This document shows, piece by piece, positions 19,300-27,717 of a DNA stretch of 64,000 nt. Every line of letters begins with the position of its first letter. Positions within the stretch are counted from its first letter, which is position 1. The position numbers were made by a program, and so were the translations under genes. This DNA comes from Kitasatospora purpeofusca (GTDB lineage: Bacteria > Actinomycetota > Actinomycetes > Streptomycetales > Streptomycetaceae): NCBI RefSeq assembly GCF_000718025.1, contig NZ_JODS01000007.1, forward strand, positions 124,001-188,000, read 5' to 3'. The notes beneath the pieces were generated by a model. That model was not told the DNA's origin. It saw nothing but the letters and a program-made list of their open reading frames with translations, and did not search any database.

Positions 19300-19896
19300 A
19301 TGGCCACCACCACCGCGAAGCGCGGCCGCCCGCGCTCCTTCGACCGCGAGGCCGCCCTGGAGCAGGCCCTGCGGCTGTTCTGGGAACGCGGCTACGAGGC
19401 GACCTCGGTCGCCGACCTCACCACCGCGATGGGCATCCGCCCGCCGAGCCTCTACGCGGCCTTCGGCGACAAGAGCGCCCTCTTCGGCGAGGTGGTCGAC
19501 CGGTACCGGGAGGGCCACGGCGCCTACGCGACCCGCGCGCTCGCCGAGGAGCCCACCGCCCGGGCCGGCGTGGCCCGGATGCTGCGCGAGGCCGCCGCCA
19601 TGGCGACCGACCCCGACCACCCGTGGGGCTGCCTGCTGATCAGCTCGACCGTCAACTGCACCTCGCCCGAGGTGACCGGGGCCGTCCGGGAGCTGCGCAA
19701 CGCCAACGTCCGCGCCCTGGAGTCACTCATCCGCGCCGATGTCGCGGCCGGTCACGAGCCCGCCGGGACGGACCCGGCGGCCCTGGCGCAGTTCACCGCC
19801 GCCGTGGTCCAGGGCATGTCGCAGCGCGCCCGCGACGGTGCGACCCGCGCCGAACTGGAGCGGGTCGCGGCGGACGCCATGCGGATCTGGCCCTGA
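19300..19896 (+). CDS. TetR/AcrR-family regulator
   Basis: A 198-residue regulator. The basic start (KRGRPRSFD) leads into the TetR helix-turn-helix (VADLTTAMGIRPPSLYAAFGDK) and a C-terminal domain with CLLISSTVNC, a pattern seen in the AcuR/NemR-like subgroup often paired with oxidoreductases and sometimes sensing electrophiles through Cys. It is divergent from the SDR gene, with repeated sites between. Likely repressor of the SDR. Confidence 0.92.
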   Translation: MATTTAKRGRPRSFDREAALEQALRLFWERGYEATSVADLTTAMGIRPPSLYAAFGDKSALFGEVVDRYREGHGAYATRALAEEPTARAGVARMLREAAAMATDPDHPWGCLLISSTVNCTSPEVTGAVRELRNANVRALESLIRADVAAGHEPAGTDPAALAQFTAAVVQGMSQRARDGATRAELERVAADAMRIWP

Positions 19897-19932
19897 CCGG
19901 GCCTCCCCCACCGGCTTCCCCCGACCCCCCGC

Positions 19933-20523
19933 TCAGTCCTCCCAGCGGGCCAGCGGCCAAGAGGCGAGCGAGCTGTAGTGGGCGAAGCCGCCGCCCTGCT
20001 CGCTCTGCATCAGATGCAGCTCGGCGGCCTCCCACTCCGGCCCGCGGTAGCCCTCCAGGGCCTGCGCCAGCCCGTCCAGCTCCGCCGCGGCCGCCCGCTG
20101 CGCCGCGCGCCGCTGCCCCCGCGAGGACCCGGCCCTGGCCAGCGTCAGATGGGGGTGGAAGCTGAACGCGTCCGCCCCGCCGGCCATCTCCGCGGTGGCC
20201 CCGGCCACCGCCTCGGCCAGCCCGCGCAGCGCCCACACCCGGCCCTCGACCCCGGCCCAGAGCACCTTGTCGCCGAACCGGCCGGCCCCGGCCAGCCGCA
20301 GGGGGTGCGCCGGATTCACCGCCGCCACCGCAGCCAGCCCGGCCGACAGCTCCGGCACCCGCTCGGCCGGCACCTCGCCGAGGAACGCCAGGGTCAGGTG
20401 CCAGCCCTCGACCGCCGTCCAGCGCAGCCGGTCCGCCCCGGGCAGACCGCGCACCGGCGCCACCGCGTCGACCAGGTCCTGCAACGCCTCCGCCGGAGGA
20501 AGCACCGCCACGAAGAGCCTCAT
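19933..20523 (-). CDS. thpR: RNA 2',3'-cyclic phosphodiesterase / 2'-5' RNA ligase
   Basis: A 196-residue member of the 2H phosphoesterase family. Both HxTx motifs are present, as HLTL in GWHLTLAFLGEVP and HLTL in FHPHLTLARA. These enzymes open 2',3'-cyclic phosphate RNA ends and can reversibly join 2'-5' ends in vitro. The start is ATG 20523, the family-typical MRLFVAVLPP. It is divergent from the acetyltransferase gene with only 46 bases between. Confidence 0.93.
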   Translation of the reverse strand: MRLFVAVLPPAEALQDLVDAVAPVRGLPGADRLRWTAVEGWHLTLAFLGEVPAERVPELSAGLAAVAAVNPAHPLRLAGAGRFGDKVLWAGVEGRVWALRGLAEAVAGATAEMAGGADAFSFHPHLTLARAGSSRGQRRAAQRAAAAELDGLAQALEGYRGPEWEAAELHLMQSEQGGGFAHYSSLASWPLARWED

Positions 20524-20569
20524 GGGGACATCTTCCACCGGGAGACGGTTTGGACTAGAACGGTTTTCC

Positions 20570-21088
20570 ATGAAGATCCGCAACGGGGGTCCCGAAGACA
20601 TCCCCGACATCCTGTCCCTGCTCGACGGCGCCGTGGAGTGGCTGGCCGCCCAGGGCCGCACCCGCCAGTGGGGCGAGCACTCCTTCAGCGGCACCCCGAC
20701 CCGGGTCGAGCACATCGCCAAGTACGGCCGCGAGCCGTTCCTGATCCGGCTCGCGGTCGACGAGGAGGGCCGCGCCGTCGGCTCCTGCGTACTGTCCGAG
20801 GAGCGGCCCGAGTACGCCACCCCGGTGGACGGGCCCGAGCTGTACATCCGCAACCTGGTGACCGACCGGACCCGCAAGGGCTCCGGCATCGGCGCCGCGC
20901 TGATCGCCGACGCCCTCGACGAGGCGCGCCGGCGCGGCATCGGCCTGCTGCGGGTGGACTGCTACGCCGGCGGCGACCGCAAGCTGGTCGGCCAGTACCG
21001 GGCGCTCGGCTTCACCGAGACCGAGACCTTCGAGGTCGAGCAGCCGGCCGGGCTCTGGCAGGGGCAGATCCTGGCGATCCGGCTCTGA
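20570..21088 (+). CDS. GNAT-family N-acetyltransferase
   Basis: A 172-residue acetyl-CoA transferase. The acetyl-CoA loop reads RKGSGIGAALIADAL, after the core strand ELYIRNLVTDR, and QYRALGFTETETF closes the fold. No substrate can be named. TAGAAC lies eight bases before the ATG, suggesting a leaderless start. It ends at a strong double hairpin shared with the convergent MFS gene. Confidence 0.88.
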   Translation: MKIRNGGPEDIPDILSLLDGAVEWLAAQGRTRQWGEHSFSGTPTRVEHIAKYGREPFLIRLAVDEEGRAVGSCVLSEERPEYATPVDGPELYIRNLVTDRTRKGSGIGAALIADALDEARRRGIGLLRVDCYAGGDRKLVGQYRALGFTETETFEVEQPAGLWQGQILAIRL

Positions 21089-21098
21089 CCGGCCGTCG

Positions 21099-21177
21099 GG
21101 CCCCGGAGCGCCGTCCGACGCTCCGGGGCCGACCCGCCGGGGGCCGTCTGTCGGACGGCCCCCGGCGGGTCGGCCCC
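21099..21177. terminator. overlapping double-hairpin bidirectional terminator
   Basis: Hairpin 1 is a 12-bp stem (21099-21110 with 21119-21130). Hairpin 2 is an exact 24-bp stem (21125-21148 with 21154-21177) and a five-base loop. They share bases 21125-21130, so only one can form fully at a time. The structure sits between the convergent acetyltransferase and MFS genes. Confidence 0.8.
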
Positions 21178-21181
21178 ACTG

Positions 21182-22726
21182 TCAGCAGGCGGTGGCCAGC
21201 TCCGGCTTGACGCCGGCCGTCGGCCGCGGCACCAGGGCGACGATGCGGCCGCCGCGCCCCGGGTGCAGGTCGAGGCGCAGCCGCAGCTCCGCGCTGCGGG
21301 CCAGCACCAGGCCGACCGCGGTGGCCGCCAGCGCCGAGACCAGACCGCAGGCCAGCAGTCCGAGCCGGGGCCCGTACGAGGCGGTGACCCAGCCCACGAT
21401 CGGCGCCCCGATCGGCGTGCCACCGGTGAAGACCAGCACCAGCAGGCCCATCACCCGGCCGCGCATCGCGGGCTCGGTGCCCAGCTGCAGGGCGGCGTTG
21501 ACCGAGGTGTTGAAGCTCAGCCCGAACACCCCGATCAGGGTGAGCAGCAGCGCGAAGGTCCAGTAGCCGGGCGCGAACGCCGCCAGCACCTCCAGCGCGC
21601 CGAAGCCGAGGGCGGCGCCGACGAGTCTGCGCAGCCTGGGCGCGCCCCGGCGGGCCGCGATCAGGGCCCCGGCCAGGGAACCGACCGCCATCGCGGTGTT
21701 CAGCAGGCCGTACTGCCCGGCGCCGACGTGGAAGTCCGTGGCGAAACCGGACAGCAGGGTCGGGAAGTTGAAGCCGAAGGTGCCGATGAAACCGGCCAGC
21801 ACCATCGGCCAGAACAGCTCCGGCCGCTCCTTGACGTACCGCAGCCCCTCCCGCAACTGCCCCTTCTCGCGGGCGATCGGCTCGGTCGGGCGCAGTTCGC
21901 TCTCGCGCATGGCGAGCAGTCCGCCGATGACGGCGGCGAAGGACAGCGCGTTCACCGCGAACGCCCAGCCGCTGCCGACCGCGGCGATCAGCAGACCCGC
22001 TACGGCGGGGCCGACCAGCCGGGCGGTCTGGAAGTTGGCGGCGTTCAGGCTGACCGCGTTGGCGAGGTGCTTCGGGCCGACCATCTCGGAGACGAAGGCC
22101 TGCCGGGCCGGGTTGTCGACCACGGTGACCAGGCCGAGCAGCAGGGCGAAGGCGTAGACGTAGTACGGCGTCACGACGCCGGCCACGGTCAGCACGGCGA
22201 GGCCGGCGGCCAGCAGGCCCATCGCGCCCTGGGTGCCGATCAGCAGCTTGCGCTTGGGCAGCCGGTCGGCGAGCACTCCGCCGAAGAGGCCGAGCAGCAG
22301 CATCGGCAGGAACTGCATGGCGGTGGTGATGCCGACCGCGAGCGGGCTGCCGGTGAGGCTCAGGACCAGCCAGTCCTGGGCGATGCGCTGCATCCAGGTC
22401 CCGGTGTTGGACACCACCTGGCCGGCGAAGTAGTAGCGGTAGTTGCGAACGCTCAGTGAGCTGAACATCCCCTCGGGCCGGGTGAACCGGGCTCCGGTCG
22501 GCGAGTCCGCCGTCCTCGGGGACGTGGCCGCGTGGCTGCGGCCGGGAGCGGCGGGGTCCTCCGCCGCGGTGCGTTCGTCGGGGTCGTCGTCGCCGTTGCC
22601 CGGCAGCCCCGTCGGGGCGGGTGCCTGGGTGTCGGCGGCCGCGGCGCTCGCCGCGGCGGTGTCGGTGGTCTGCTCGTCGGTCCGGATACGGGTGGCGGCT
22701 GCGGTGGCGGCGGCCGGCGGTGTCAC
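21182..22726 (-). CDS. MFS transporter (EntS/MFS_3-like exporter)
   Basis: A 514-residue protein with a disordered Ala/Thr/Asp-rich N-terminus of about 85 residues, then about 12 membrane helices starting at NYRYYFAGQVVSNTGTWMQ. That motif and the loop GGVLADRLPKRKLL mark the MFS_3 (enterobactin-exporter-like) group, proton-driven efflux pumps for drugs or siderophores. GTG 22726 has GGGGAG six bases upstream. A MarR repressor gene lies 121 bases upstream on the same strand, a common drug-pump arrangement. Confidence 0.9.
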   Translation of the reverse strand: MTPPAAATAAATRIRTDEQTTDTAAASAAAADTQAPAPTGLPGNGDDDPDERTAAEDPAAPGRSHAATSPRTADSPTGARFTRPEGMFSSLSVRNYRYYFAGQVVSNTGTWMQRIAQDWLVLSLTGSPLAVGITTAMQFLPMLLLGLFGGVLADRLPKRKLLIGTQGAMGLLAAGLAVLTVAGVVTPYYVYAFALLLGLVTVVDNPARQAFVSEMVGPKHLANAVSLNAANFQTARLVGPAVAGLLIAAVGSGWAFAVNALSFAAVIGGLLAMRESELRPTEPIAREKGQLREGLRYVKERPELFWPMVLAGFIGTFGFNFPTLLSGFATDFHVGAGQYGLLNTAMAVGSLAGALIAARRGAPRLRRLVGAALGFGALEVLAAFAPGYWTFALLLTLIGVFGLSFNTSVNAALQLGTEPAMRGRVMGLLVLVFTGGTPIGAPIVGWVTASYGPRLGLLACGLVSALAATAVGLVLARSAELRLRLDLHPGRGGRIVALVPRPTAGVKPELATAC

Positions 22727-22847
22727 AGTGGTCTCCCCTCGCGGCGCGGCGGCCGGTGCTCCGGCCGTCGCGCTCCTGGTGTCTGTCCTCGGTCCTGCGG
22801 TGATGCGTTTCTCCTTCGTCCTCCGGCGGCTACCGGAATCGATCTGC

Positions 22848-23282
22848 CTAGAGGTGTGCGAGCTTGTAGAGCACGGGCGCCGCCTCGCGGAGCTTCGCCC
22901 ATTCCTCCTCGTCGAGTCCCTCGGCGAGTTCGGCGAGCCAGGCGTTCCGGCGGCTGCGGGACTCCGCCAGGATCGCCTCGGCCTCCTCGGTACTGCTGAC
23001 GACCACCTGGCGGCGGTCCTCCGGGTGCGGCTCGCGCCGCACCAGGCCCTTCTCCTCCAGCATCGCGACGATCCTGGTCATCGAGGGCGGCTGCACGTGC
23101 TCCTTCCGGGCGAGCTCGCCCGGTGTGGCCTTCCCGCACCGGGCGAGGGTGCCCAGCACCCCGATCTCGGTGGGGCTGAGCGACTCCTCGACCCGCTGGT
23201 GACGCAGTCGACGGGAGAGGCGCATGGCGGACGATCGCAGCTGACTGATGGCTGCGAGGTCCTGCTCGGACATCTCGGGCAT
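22848..23282 (-). CDS. MarR-family regulator
   Basis: A 144-residue winged-helix regulator. The MarR core is clear: SPTEIGVLGTLARCG, ELARKEHVQPPSMTRIVAML for the recognition helix, and the wing RREPHPEDRRQVVV. Start ATG 23282 follows a -10-like TAAGCT by seven bases, so the message is probably leaderless. It is first in an operon with the MFS exporter and most likely represses both genes from the TTTAGC/GCTAAA repeat upstream. Confidence 0.93.
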   Translation of the reverse strand: MPEMSEQDLAAISQLRSSAMRLSRRLRHQRVEESLSPTEIGVLGTLARCGKATPGELARKEHVQPPSMTRIVAMLEEKGLVRREPHPEDRRQVVVSSTEEAEAILAESRSRRNAWLAELAEGLDEEEWAKLREAAPVLYKLAHL

Positions 23283-23286
23283 GTTG

Positions 23287-23318
23287 TTTAGCTTACGTCA
23301 TTACTCTCGCTAAAGAAA
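23287..23318 (-). promoter_or_regulatory. marR promoter and operator
   Basis: Minus strand -35 TTTCTT (23313-23318), 17-base spacer, -10 TAAGCT (23290-23295), then seven bases to the ATG. The inverted repeat TTTAGC-N16-GCTAAA (23287-23292, 23309-23314) brackets the promoter, consistent with autorepression. Confidence 0.55.
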
Positions 23319-23372
23319 ATTGGTTTGCGATCGCCCGCATCACGGGGTCCCGATCGGGGTACGCGCGAGGGG

Positions 23373-23444
23373 TTCACCGCGTCACCGCGTCACCGCGTCA
23401 CCGCGTCGCCACGTCGCCACGTCGCCACGTCGCCGCGTCGCCGC
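23373..23444. repeat. 8-bp tandem repeat, nine units
   Basis: Nine consecutive 8-base units: GTCACCGC-type (first four) changing to GTCGCCAC (three) and GTCGCCGC (two). It lies just past the 3' end of the P-loop/propeller gene and is non-coding. Confidence 0.85.
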
Positions 23445-23457
23445 GAGCCGGCGAGGG

Positions 23458-25221
23458 TCAGCGCCGGGTGTCCACCGCCGCGAGACCGTCCGGCATGCCC
23501 AGCACCAGCAGCGTGCCGGCCAGCGCCAGCGACCACACCTCCGAGCCGGTCCGCAGGTCCAGCACCCCGCCCGTCCCCAGGTCGCGCACCCGGACGAACC
23601 CGTCCGACCAGGCCGCCGCCACCACCGGACCGGCCGCCGTCGCCCCGGCCGCCACCGCCGTCACCGGACAGCCCCGGCGGTCGGACGGCTCGGGCATCGG
23701 CGCCGAACGCGGCCCCCAGAGCCGCACCGCGCCGTCGAAGCCGCCGCTCACCAGCAGCGGGATCTCCGGATCGGACAGCGGCCCGCCGCCCAGCGCGGTA
23801 CCGGCCAGCGCCGTCACCGGCCCGTGGTGCAGCCGCTCGCTCAGCACCTTGCCGTCCTCGGACCAGTGCACCGCGCCGCCCGCGTCGCCGAGGGCGGGCG
23901 CGGAGTCCGCCAGCCCACCGACCGCCGCCACCGCGCTGAGGTCCCCGGAGGCCGCGCCCACCGCGTCCAGCGCCGCCATCAGCCCGTACGGCTCCAGGCC
24001 CGGCCGGGGCTCGGCCGGCACCACCAGCTCCGGCCGCCCCCAGGCGTCGAGCAGCACCGCGGAACCGCCCGCCGTCACCGCCAGCCCCCGCAACGGGCGC
24101 GGCGCGGGCACCACCAGCGCGCCCAGACGGCGGCCGGTGGCGGCGTCGAAGGTCCGCACCGAACCGGTCGGATCGGCCACCAGCACCTGCCCCGCGTACG
24201 GTCCCGCCCCGGCCGTGAGCGCCACCGCCGGCCCCGGCCAGTCCCGGTCGACGCCCTCCCAGCGGGCCCAGCGCCCGGCCCAGGGTCCCGGCAGCTGCGC
24301 CAGCACGGCCGCGGCCGCCGCGGCGACGGTGTCCCCGCCCAGCAGCCGGGTGCGCAGCACCGCCGCCCGCACCGCCGGGTCCGGCTCCTCGATCACCGCC
24401 GGTCCGGCGGCCCGCCAGGCCCGGGCCAGCGCGTCGTCCCGCCGCTCGACCGCCGCCGTCACCGGGACGGGGCGGGCGAGCGCGTAGAGCAGCGGATCGG
24501 CGGCCAGCGGGCCGGGGTCGGCCGCCACCGTCGTCCAGAGCGCCGACAGGGCCTCCTCGCCGAGCGAGCGCAGCTCCGTCCCGGGCGGCGGCGGCAACGG
24601 GACCGGCGGGGCGGCGGGCGCCCCGAGGACCGGCCCGGGCAGCGGGTAGGCGGCCGGGTCGCCGCCCTGCTCCACCGCCCAGGCGGCGAACCGCGCGGCG
24701 TCCGTCCACTGCGGCTCACCGAGGTCCAGCACCGCCGGGGCGGGCACGGCGGTGAACGCCCGGGCGGCCGGGCCGTCCGTCGCCGCCCCGACCACCAGCC
24801 GCACCCCGGGCAGCCGCAGCAGCGGGTCGAGCAGCTCGGTCACCAGGGCGGCCGGATCCTCGGCCAGGTCCAGCTCGGGCACGCAGACCACGGTCGGCCG
24901 TCCGTCCGCCGCGATCGCCGCGACCAGCGGGCCCGGGGCGTGCGCGACCAGGTCGAGCTGCTGCCCGAGCGACCAGACCGCCGTCCGCACGGTGGCGCCC
25001 CCGGCGGGCAGCACTGCGTGGATCCGCCGCCCGCCCGGGGCCTCGGCCCCGGTGCAGCCGCGCACCAGCCAGGCCAGCAGGTGCGACTTGCCGGACCCGG
25101 GCGGCCCGGCCACCCGGCACAGCCGCGGCGCCCGCGGATCGTCCAGCCAGCCCAGCAACGCCATTCCGGCCGGCCTGCGGCCCGCCCCCAGCCGCGGCAT
25201 CCGCAGCCCGCTCCCCGCCAT
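23458..25221 (-). CDS. P-loop NTPase with WD-like beta-propeller (STAND-like)
   Basis: A 587-residue protein. Walker A is GPPGSGKS at 39-46, a Walker B-like strand is TVVCVPELDL, and GVRLVVGAATDGP looks like a sensor strand. From about residue 300 the protein becomes repeated beta-strand blocks (VRTFDAATGRRLGALVV; VHWSEDGKVLSERLHHGPV; VRLWGPRS; VRVRDLGTGGVLDLRTG) typical of WD-type propeller blades. The ATPase-plus-propeller plan is that of STAND sensors. It lies 102 bases after the SUKH/deaminase fusion gene on the same strand and is probably the last gene of the toxin-immunity operon. Its link to toxin action is unknown. Confidence 0.75.
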   Translation of the reverse strand: MAGSGLRMPRLGAGRRPAGMALLGWLDDPRAPRLCRVAGPPGSGKSHLLAWLVRGCTGAEAPGGRRIHAVLPAGGATVRTAVWSLGQQLDLVAHAPGPLVAAIAADGRPTVVCVPELDLAEDPAALVTELLDPLLRLPGVRLVVGAATDGPAARAFTAVPAPAVLDLGEPQWTDAARFAAWAVEQGGDPAAYPLPGPVLGAPAAPPVPLPPPPGTELRSLGEEALSALWTTVAADPGPLAADPLLYALARPVPVTAAVERRDDALARAWRAAGPAVIEEPDPAVRAAVLRTRLLGGDTVAAAAAAVLAQLPGPWAGRWARWEGVDRDWPGPAVALTAGAGPYAGQVLVADPTGSVRTFDAATGRRLGALVVPAPRPLRGLAVTAGGSAVLLDAWGRPELVVPAEPRPGLEPYGLMAALDAVGAASGDLSAVAAVGGLADSAPALGDAGGAVHWSEDGKVLSERLHHGPVTALAGTALGGGPLSDPEIPLLVSGGFDGAVRLWGPRSAPMPEPSDRRGCPVTAVAAGATAAGPVVAAAWSDGFVRVRDLGTGGVLDLRTGSEVWSLALAGTLLVLGMPDGLAAVDTRR

Positions 25222-25323
25222 CGCCCGCTTCCCTCTTCCCGTGCTCCCGTACCGCGTGCCCGACTGCGCCGTGTCCGGCCGGTCGTACCCCGCCCAGCTG
25301 TGCCCGACCCGGCAGTGCCCGAC

Positions 25324-26169
25324 TCAGCCGCGCCGCTCGGCCACGCTGATCATCAGCGCCTTGATCCCGCTCTCCCGGGACTCGGCCGTGTCGCCGTAGT
25401 CGAAGCTGTGGGTGAACTCGGCCTGCGGGAACTCCCGCGCCAGCCAGCGCGCGCAGTAGTGGCCGGGCATCATGCACGGCTCCAGCTCGCAGTACACCCG
25501 GACGACCTGCTCGGCCTCCACGCCCTCGGCCCGCAGCCGGTGCCAGAGCGCCTCCTCGGGGTGCAGCAGACCGGGGCCGCCCACCTCCGTGACGATCCGC
25601 TTCGCGCCCTGCTCGTCGACCACCTCGAAGGCCGCCGAGGAGTCGATGTTCAACGGCCGCCGCAGGTCGTCCAGCACCCGCGGCCACCAGCCCTCACGGT
25701 CGTCGAAGGCGGTCGGGTCCGCGGCCAGCAGGCCCTCCCGCAGCTCCCGGTAGGCGGCCAGGGCCCGCTCCGGCCGGTCCACCTCGGCGACCGCCGGCAG
25801 CAGCCGGTCGAGCAGCAGCAGCCCCGCCGCGAACGCCGCCACGCTGCCGCTCACCGGCAGGTCCAGCGGCTCGGCGCCGAGCAGGAGGGCGCGGACCGAC
25901 CGGTCCGGCGCGAAGTACAGCTCCGCGCCGCCGTCCGTCCCGATCCGCAGCTGGGCCGCCACCGGCCCGGCGTCGGCCCCGGCCGATGCGGCGTATTCCC
26001 CCAGCGACAGCGGATCGCCCTCCTCCGCCGCCCGGAAGTACGGCCCCACCTGCACCGGCAGCCCCGGGTGCCGCAACGGCCCGGCCGGCGCGATCGGCAG
26101 GGCCCGCAGCCCGCGCGGCCCGAAGTGCGCCAGCAGCGCCGCCGATCCGTCGCCGTCGTCCACGGTCAC
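25324..26169 (-). CDS. SUKH-4-like region fused to a deaminase-like domain
   Basis: A 281-residue protein from GTG 26169, which overlaps the upstream SUKH-4 stop as GTGA. Residues 1-160 resemble a SUKH-4 immunity protein (ALPIAPAGPLRHPGLPVQVG, YFAPDRSVRALLLG). Residues about 175-281 look like the polymorphic-toxin nucleic-acid/nucleotide deaminase fold: H203-P-E205 and P231-C232-x6-C239 match the H-x-E and PC...C zinc motifs, and the toxin at 26743-27717 has the same pair. So an immunity-type region and a deaminase-type region share one chain. It may be a chimaeric immunity or decoy protein, or a second enzyme. Domain calls are by eye. Confidence 0.78.
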   Translation of the reverse strand: MTVDDGDGSAALLAHFGPRGLRALPIAPAGPLRHPGLPVQVGPYFRAAEEGDPLSLGEYAASAGADAGPVAAQLRIGTDGGAELYFAPDRSVRALLLGAEPLDLPVSGSVAAFAAGLLLLDRLLPAVAEVDRPERALAAYRELREGLLAADPTAFDDREGWWPRVLDDLRRPLNIDSSAAFEVVDEQGAKRIVTEVGGPGLLHPEEALWHRLRAEGVEAEQVVRVYCELEPCMMPGHYCARWLAREFPQAEFTHSFDYGDTAESRESGIKALMISVAERRG

Positions 26170-26726
26170 AGGGTGGCCCAGGTGTCGAGGAACATCGCCC
26201 AGAACTCGCTCTTGAAGGGCAGAGAGTCCCAGCGCTCCATGCCCTCCTGGACGATCTCCTCCACTGCGGCCCAGTCGTTGGGGTCCGGGCGCTCGTCGGG
26301 GCCCGGACGCTCGACCTCGAACTTGTAGACGAGGTAGCTCAGCGAGGAGACGTCCCCGTGGATCAGCTCGTACTCGGTCTCGGCGTCCGGGTCCGAGACC
26401 CAGATCGTGCCGTCGCCGAGGTGCACGTACACGGTCGCCTGGAAGAGGCTGCCCAGCGGCTGCAGTCGGCCGTGCTCCGTGTCGACCGGCGCGGAGTCCC
26501 AGGTCTCGAAGGCGCGGGCCGGGGTGGCCGGGTCCCGGTCCGCGAACTCCTCCAGGATCCGGAAGAGCCCGTTGGAGAACGGGATCCCGATCTCGGTCAC
26601 GAAGCGCGCGCCGTCGCCCTCGGGCCAGATCCGCGCCGCCGCCTCGGGGCGGAACCGCAGCAGGTCGCCGGGCGTGGCCCGCTCCACGACCACCGGCCAC
26701 TCAATCCCTACCAGCACCTCGTCCAT
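26166..26726 (-). CDS. SUKH-4 family immunity protein
   Basis: A 186-residue protein with the SUKH-4 pattern: TPGDLLRFRPEAAARIWPE near the N-terminus, FVTEIGIPFSN, the strand GDGTIWVSDPDAE, and the C-terminal FWAMFLDTWATL. SUKH proteins neutralise polymorphic-toxin nucleases and deaminases by direct binding. It starts 16 bases after the deaminase toxin stop and overlaps the next gene by four bases, so it is almost surely the cognate antitoxin of the toxin just upstream. Confidence 0.88.
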   Translation of the reverse strand: MDEVLVGIEWPVVVERATPGDLLRFRPEAAARIWPEGDGARFVTEIGIPFSNGLFRILEEFADRDPATPARAFETWDSAPVDTEHGRLQPLGSLFQATVYVHLGDGTIWVSDPDAETEYELIHGDVSSLSYLVYKFEVERPGPDERPDPNDWAAVEEIVQEGMERWDSLPFKSEFWAMFLDTWATL

Positions 26727-26742
26727 CCTTCGTTCTCGACCG

Positions 26743-27717
26743 TCACAGACCCTTGGCCTTCTTCTTCGCGGCCGAGGCCGTCTTGTCCTGCTGCCCCTGC
26801 GCGTCGAAGTCCTTGCTGCCCATCGTGCCACCGTGCTGCCCTGCGGCGTGGTCCTGCTCGAGCTGTTTCAGGTAGGCCTTGTGCGCCCAGTCCCGGTCGT
26901 TCGCCGGGATCTTGTTGTCGTAGGCGACGCCGTGGGAGACGTTCAGTTCGGGGTTCTGGGACTCGAAGTGCCGGCCCAGCCAGCGCTGGCAGTTCGGGCC
27001 CGCCTGGCAGGGCTCCCGCTCGGTGTAGAGGTCCCGGACGTTGCCCGCCTTGTCCCCGAGCAGCGGTTTTCCGATCGAGCGCTCCGAGTGGCTCCGGTTG
27101 TAGTCGCTCCGGCCGACCAGGATGAACTCGCCCTTCTCGTCCCGGTACCGGAGCGAGGCGTAGTTCTTGCCGCCGTAGTCGCCCTGCGCCCGCCGGACCT
27201 CTTCCACCGCTCGGGAGAGTTCGTCCGGCTTCTCGATCCGCTGGCTGACGACCTTCTCGTCCTGCTTCTGCTTCCCGTCCTTGTCCGTGTCGGACTTCTT
27301 GTACTTCTTCGCGTTGTGGTGCTTGTCCAGCTCCGCCTTGGTCGGGTCCTTGACGTTGGTCCCGTCCAGGATGGTCTTGAGGGACGCGTCCGGGTTCTGC
27401 AGGTCGACGAGTTTGCCGTCCTTGATCTCCTGGACCCGGCCGTCGTCGTGGATGTAGTACTTCCGCGGTGCCGTCTTCGGCCCGTCACCACCCGCGCCGT
27501 TGCCCGTCTTCGGCGGTTCGGCGGCCTTGTCCTTGGCCTTGCCGTCGAAGTCGCCGGCGGTGTGGTGGTCGTTGTCCTTGTGGTGCTTGGCGGTCTTGTT
27601 GAGGTTGTCGCCCGCCTGCTTGTACATCTTCTTGGCGGCCTTGCCCATGTCGTCCGACAGGGTCTTGCCGAGCTTCGACGCGACGTTCTTGAGCGCCTTG
27701 ACCGTGGGGTCGCTCAC
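26743..27717 (-). CDS. polymorphic-toxin deaminase (XOO_2897-like)
   Basis: A 324-residue, Lys/Asp-rich protein starting at GTG 27717, in GTGA overlap with the upstream gene. Residues 1-80 are a helical Lys/Asn linker, and 85-115 resemble a short pre-toxin hairpin (YYIHDDGRVQEIKDGKLVDL). The C-terminal 150 residues are the toxin: H210-S-E212 and P236-C237-x5-C243 give the zinc-dependent deaminase site of nucleic-acid/nucleotide deaminases from polymorphic toxin systems. The N-terminal trafficking part is absent and seems supplied by the preceding gene. Base composition is less GC-rich than its neighbours. Likely target: nucleotides, DNA or RNA bases of rivals. Confidence 0.85.
   Translation of the reverse strand: MSDPTVKALKNVASKLGKTLSDDMGKAAKKMYKQAGDNLNKTAKHHKDNDHHTAGDFDGKAKDKAAEPPKTGNGAGGDGPKTAPRKYYIHDDGRVQEIKDGKLVDLQNPDASLKTILDGTNVKDPTKAELDKHHNAKKYKKSDTDKDGKQKQDEKVVSQRIEKPDELSRAVEEVRRAQGDYGGKNYASLRYRDEKGEFILVGRSDYNRSHSERSIGKPLLGDKAGNVRDLYTEREPCQAGPNCQRWLGRHFESQNPELNVSHGVAYDNKIPANDRDWAHKAYLKQLEQDHAAGQHGGTMGSKDFDAQGQQDKTASAAKKKAKGL

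Noticed and set aside
23373..23444. CRISPR-like array
   Set aside because: Units are 8 bases with no spacers; it is a simple tandem repeat. The arrays at 55069 and 61052 fail for the same reason, and no cas genes are present.
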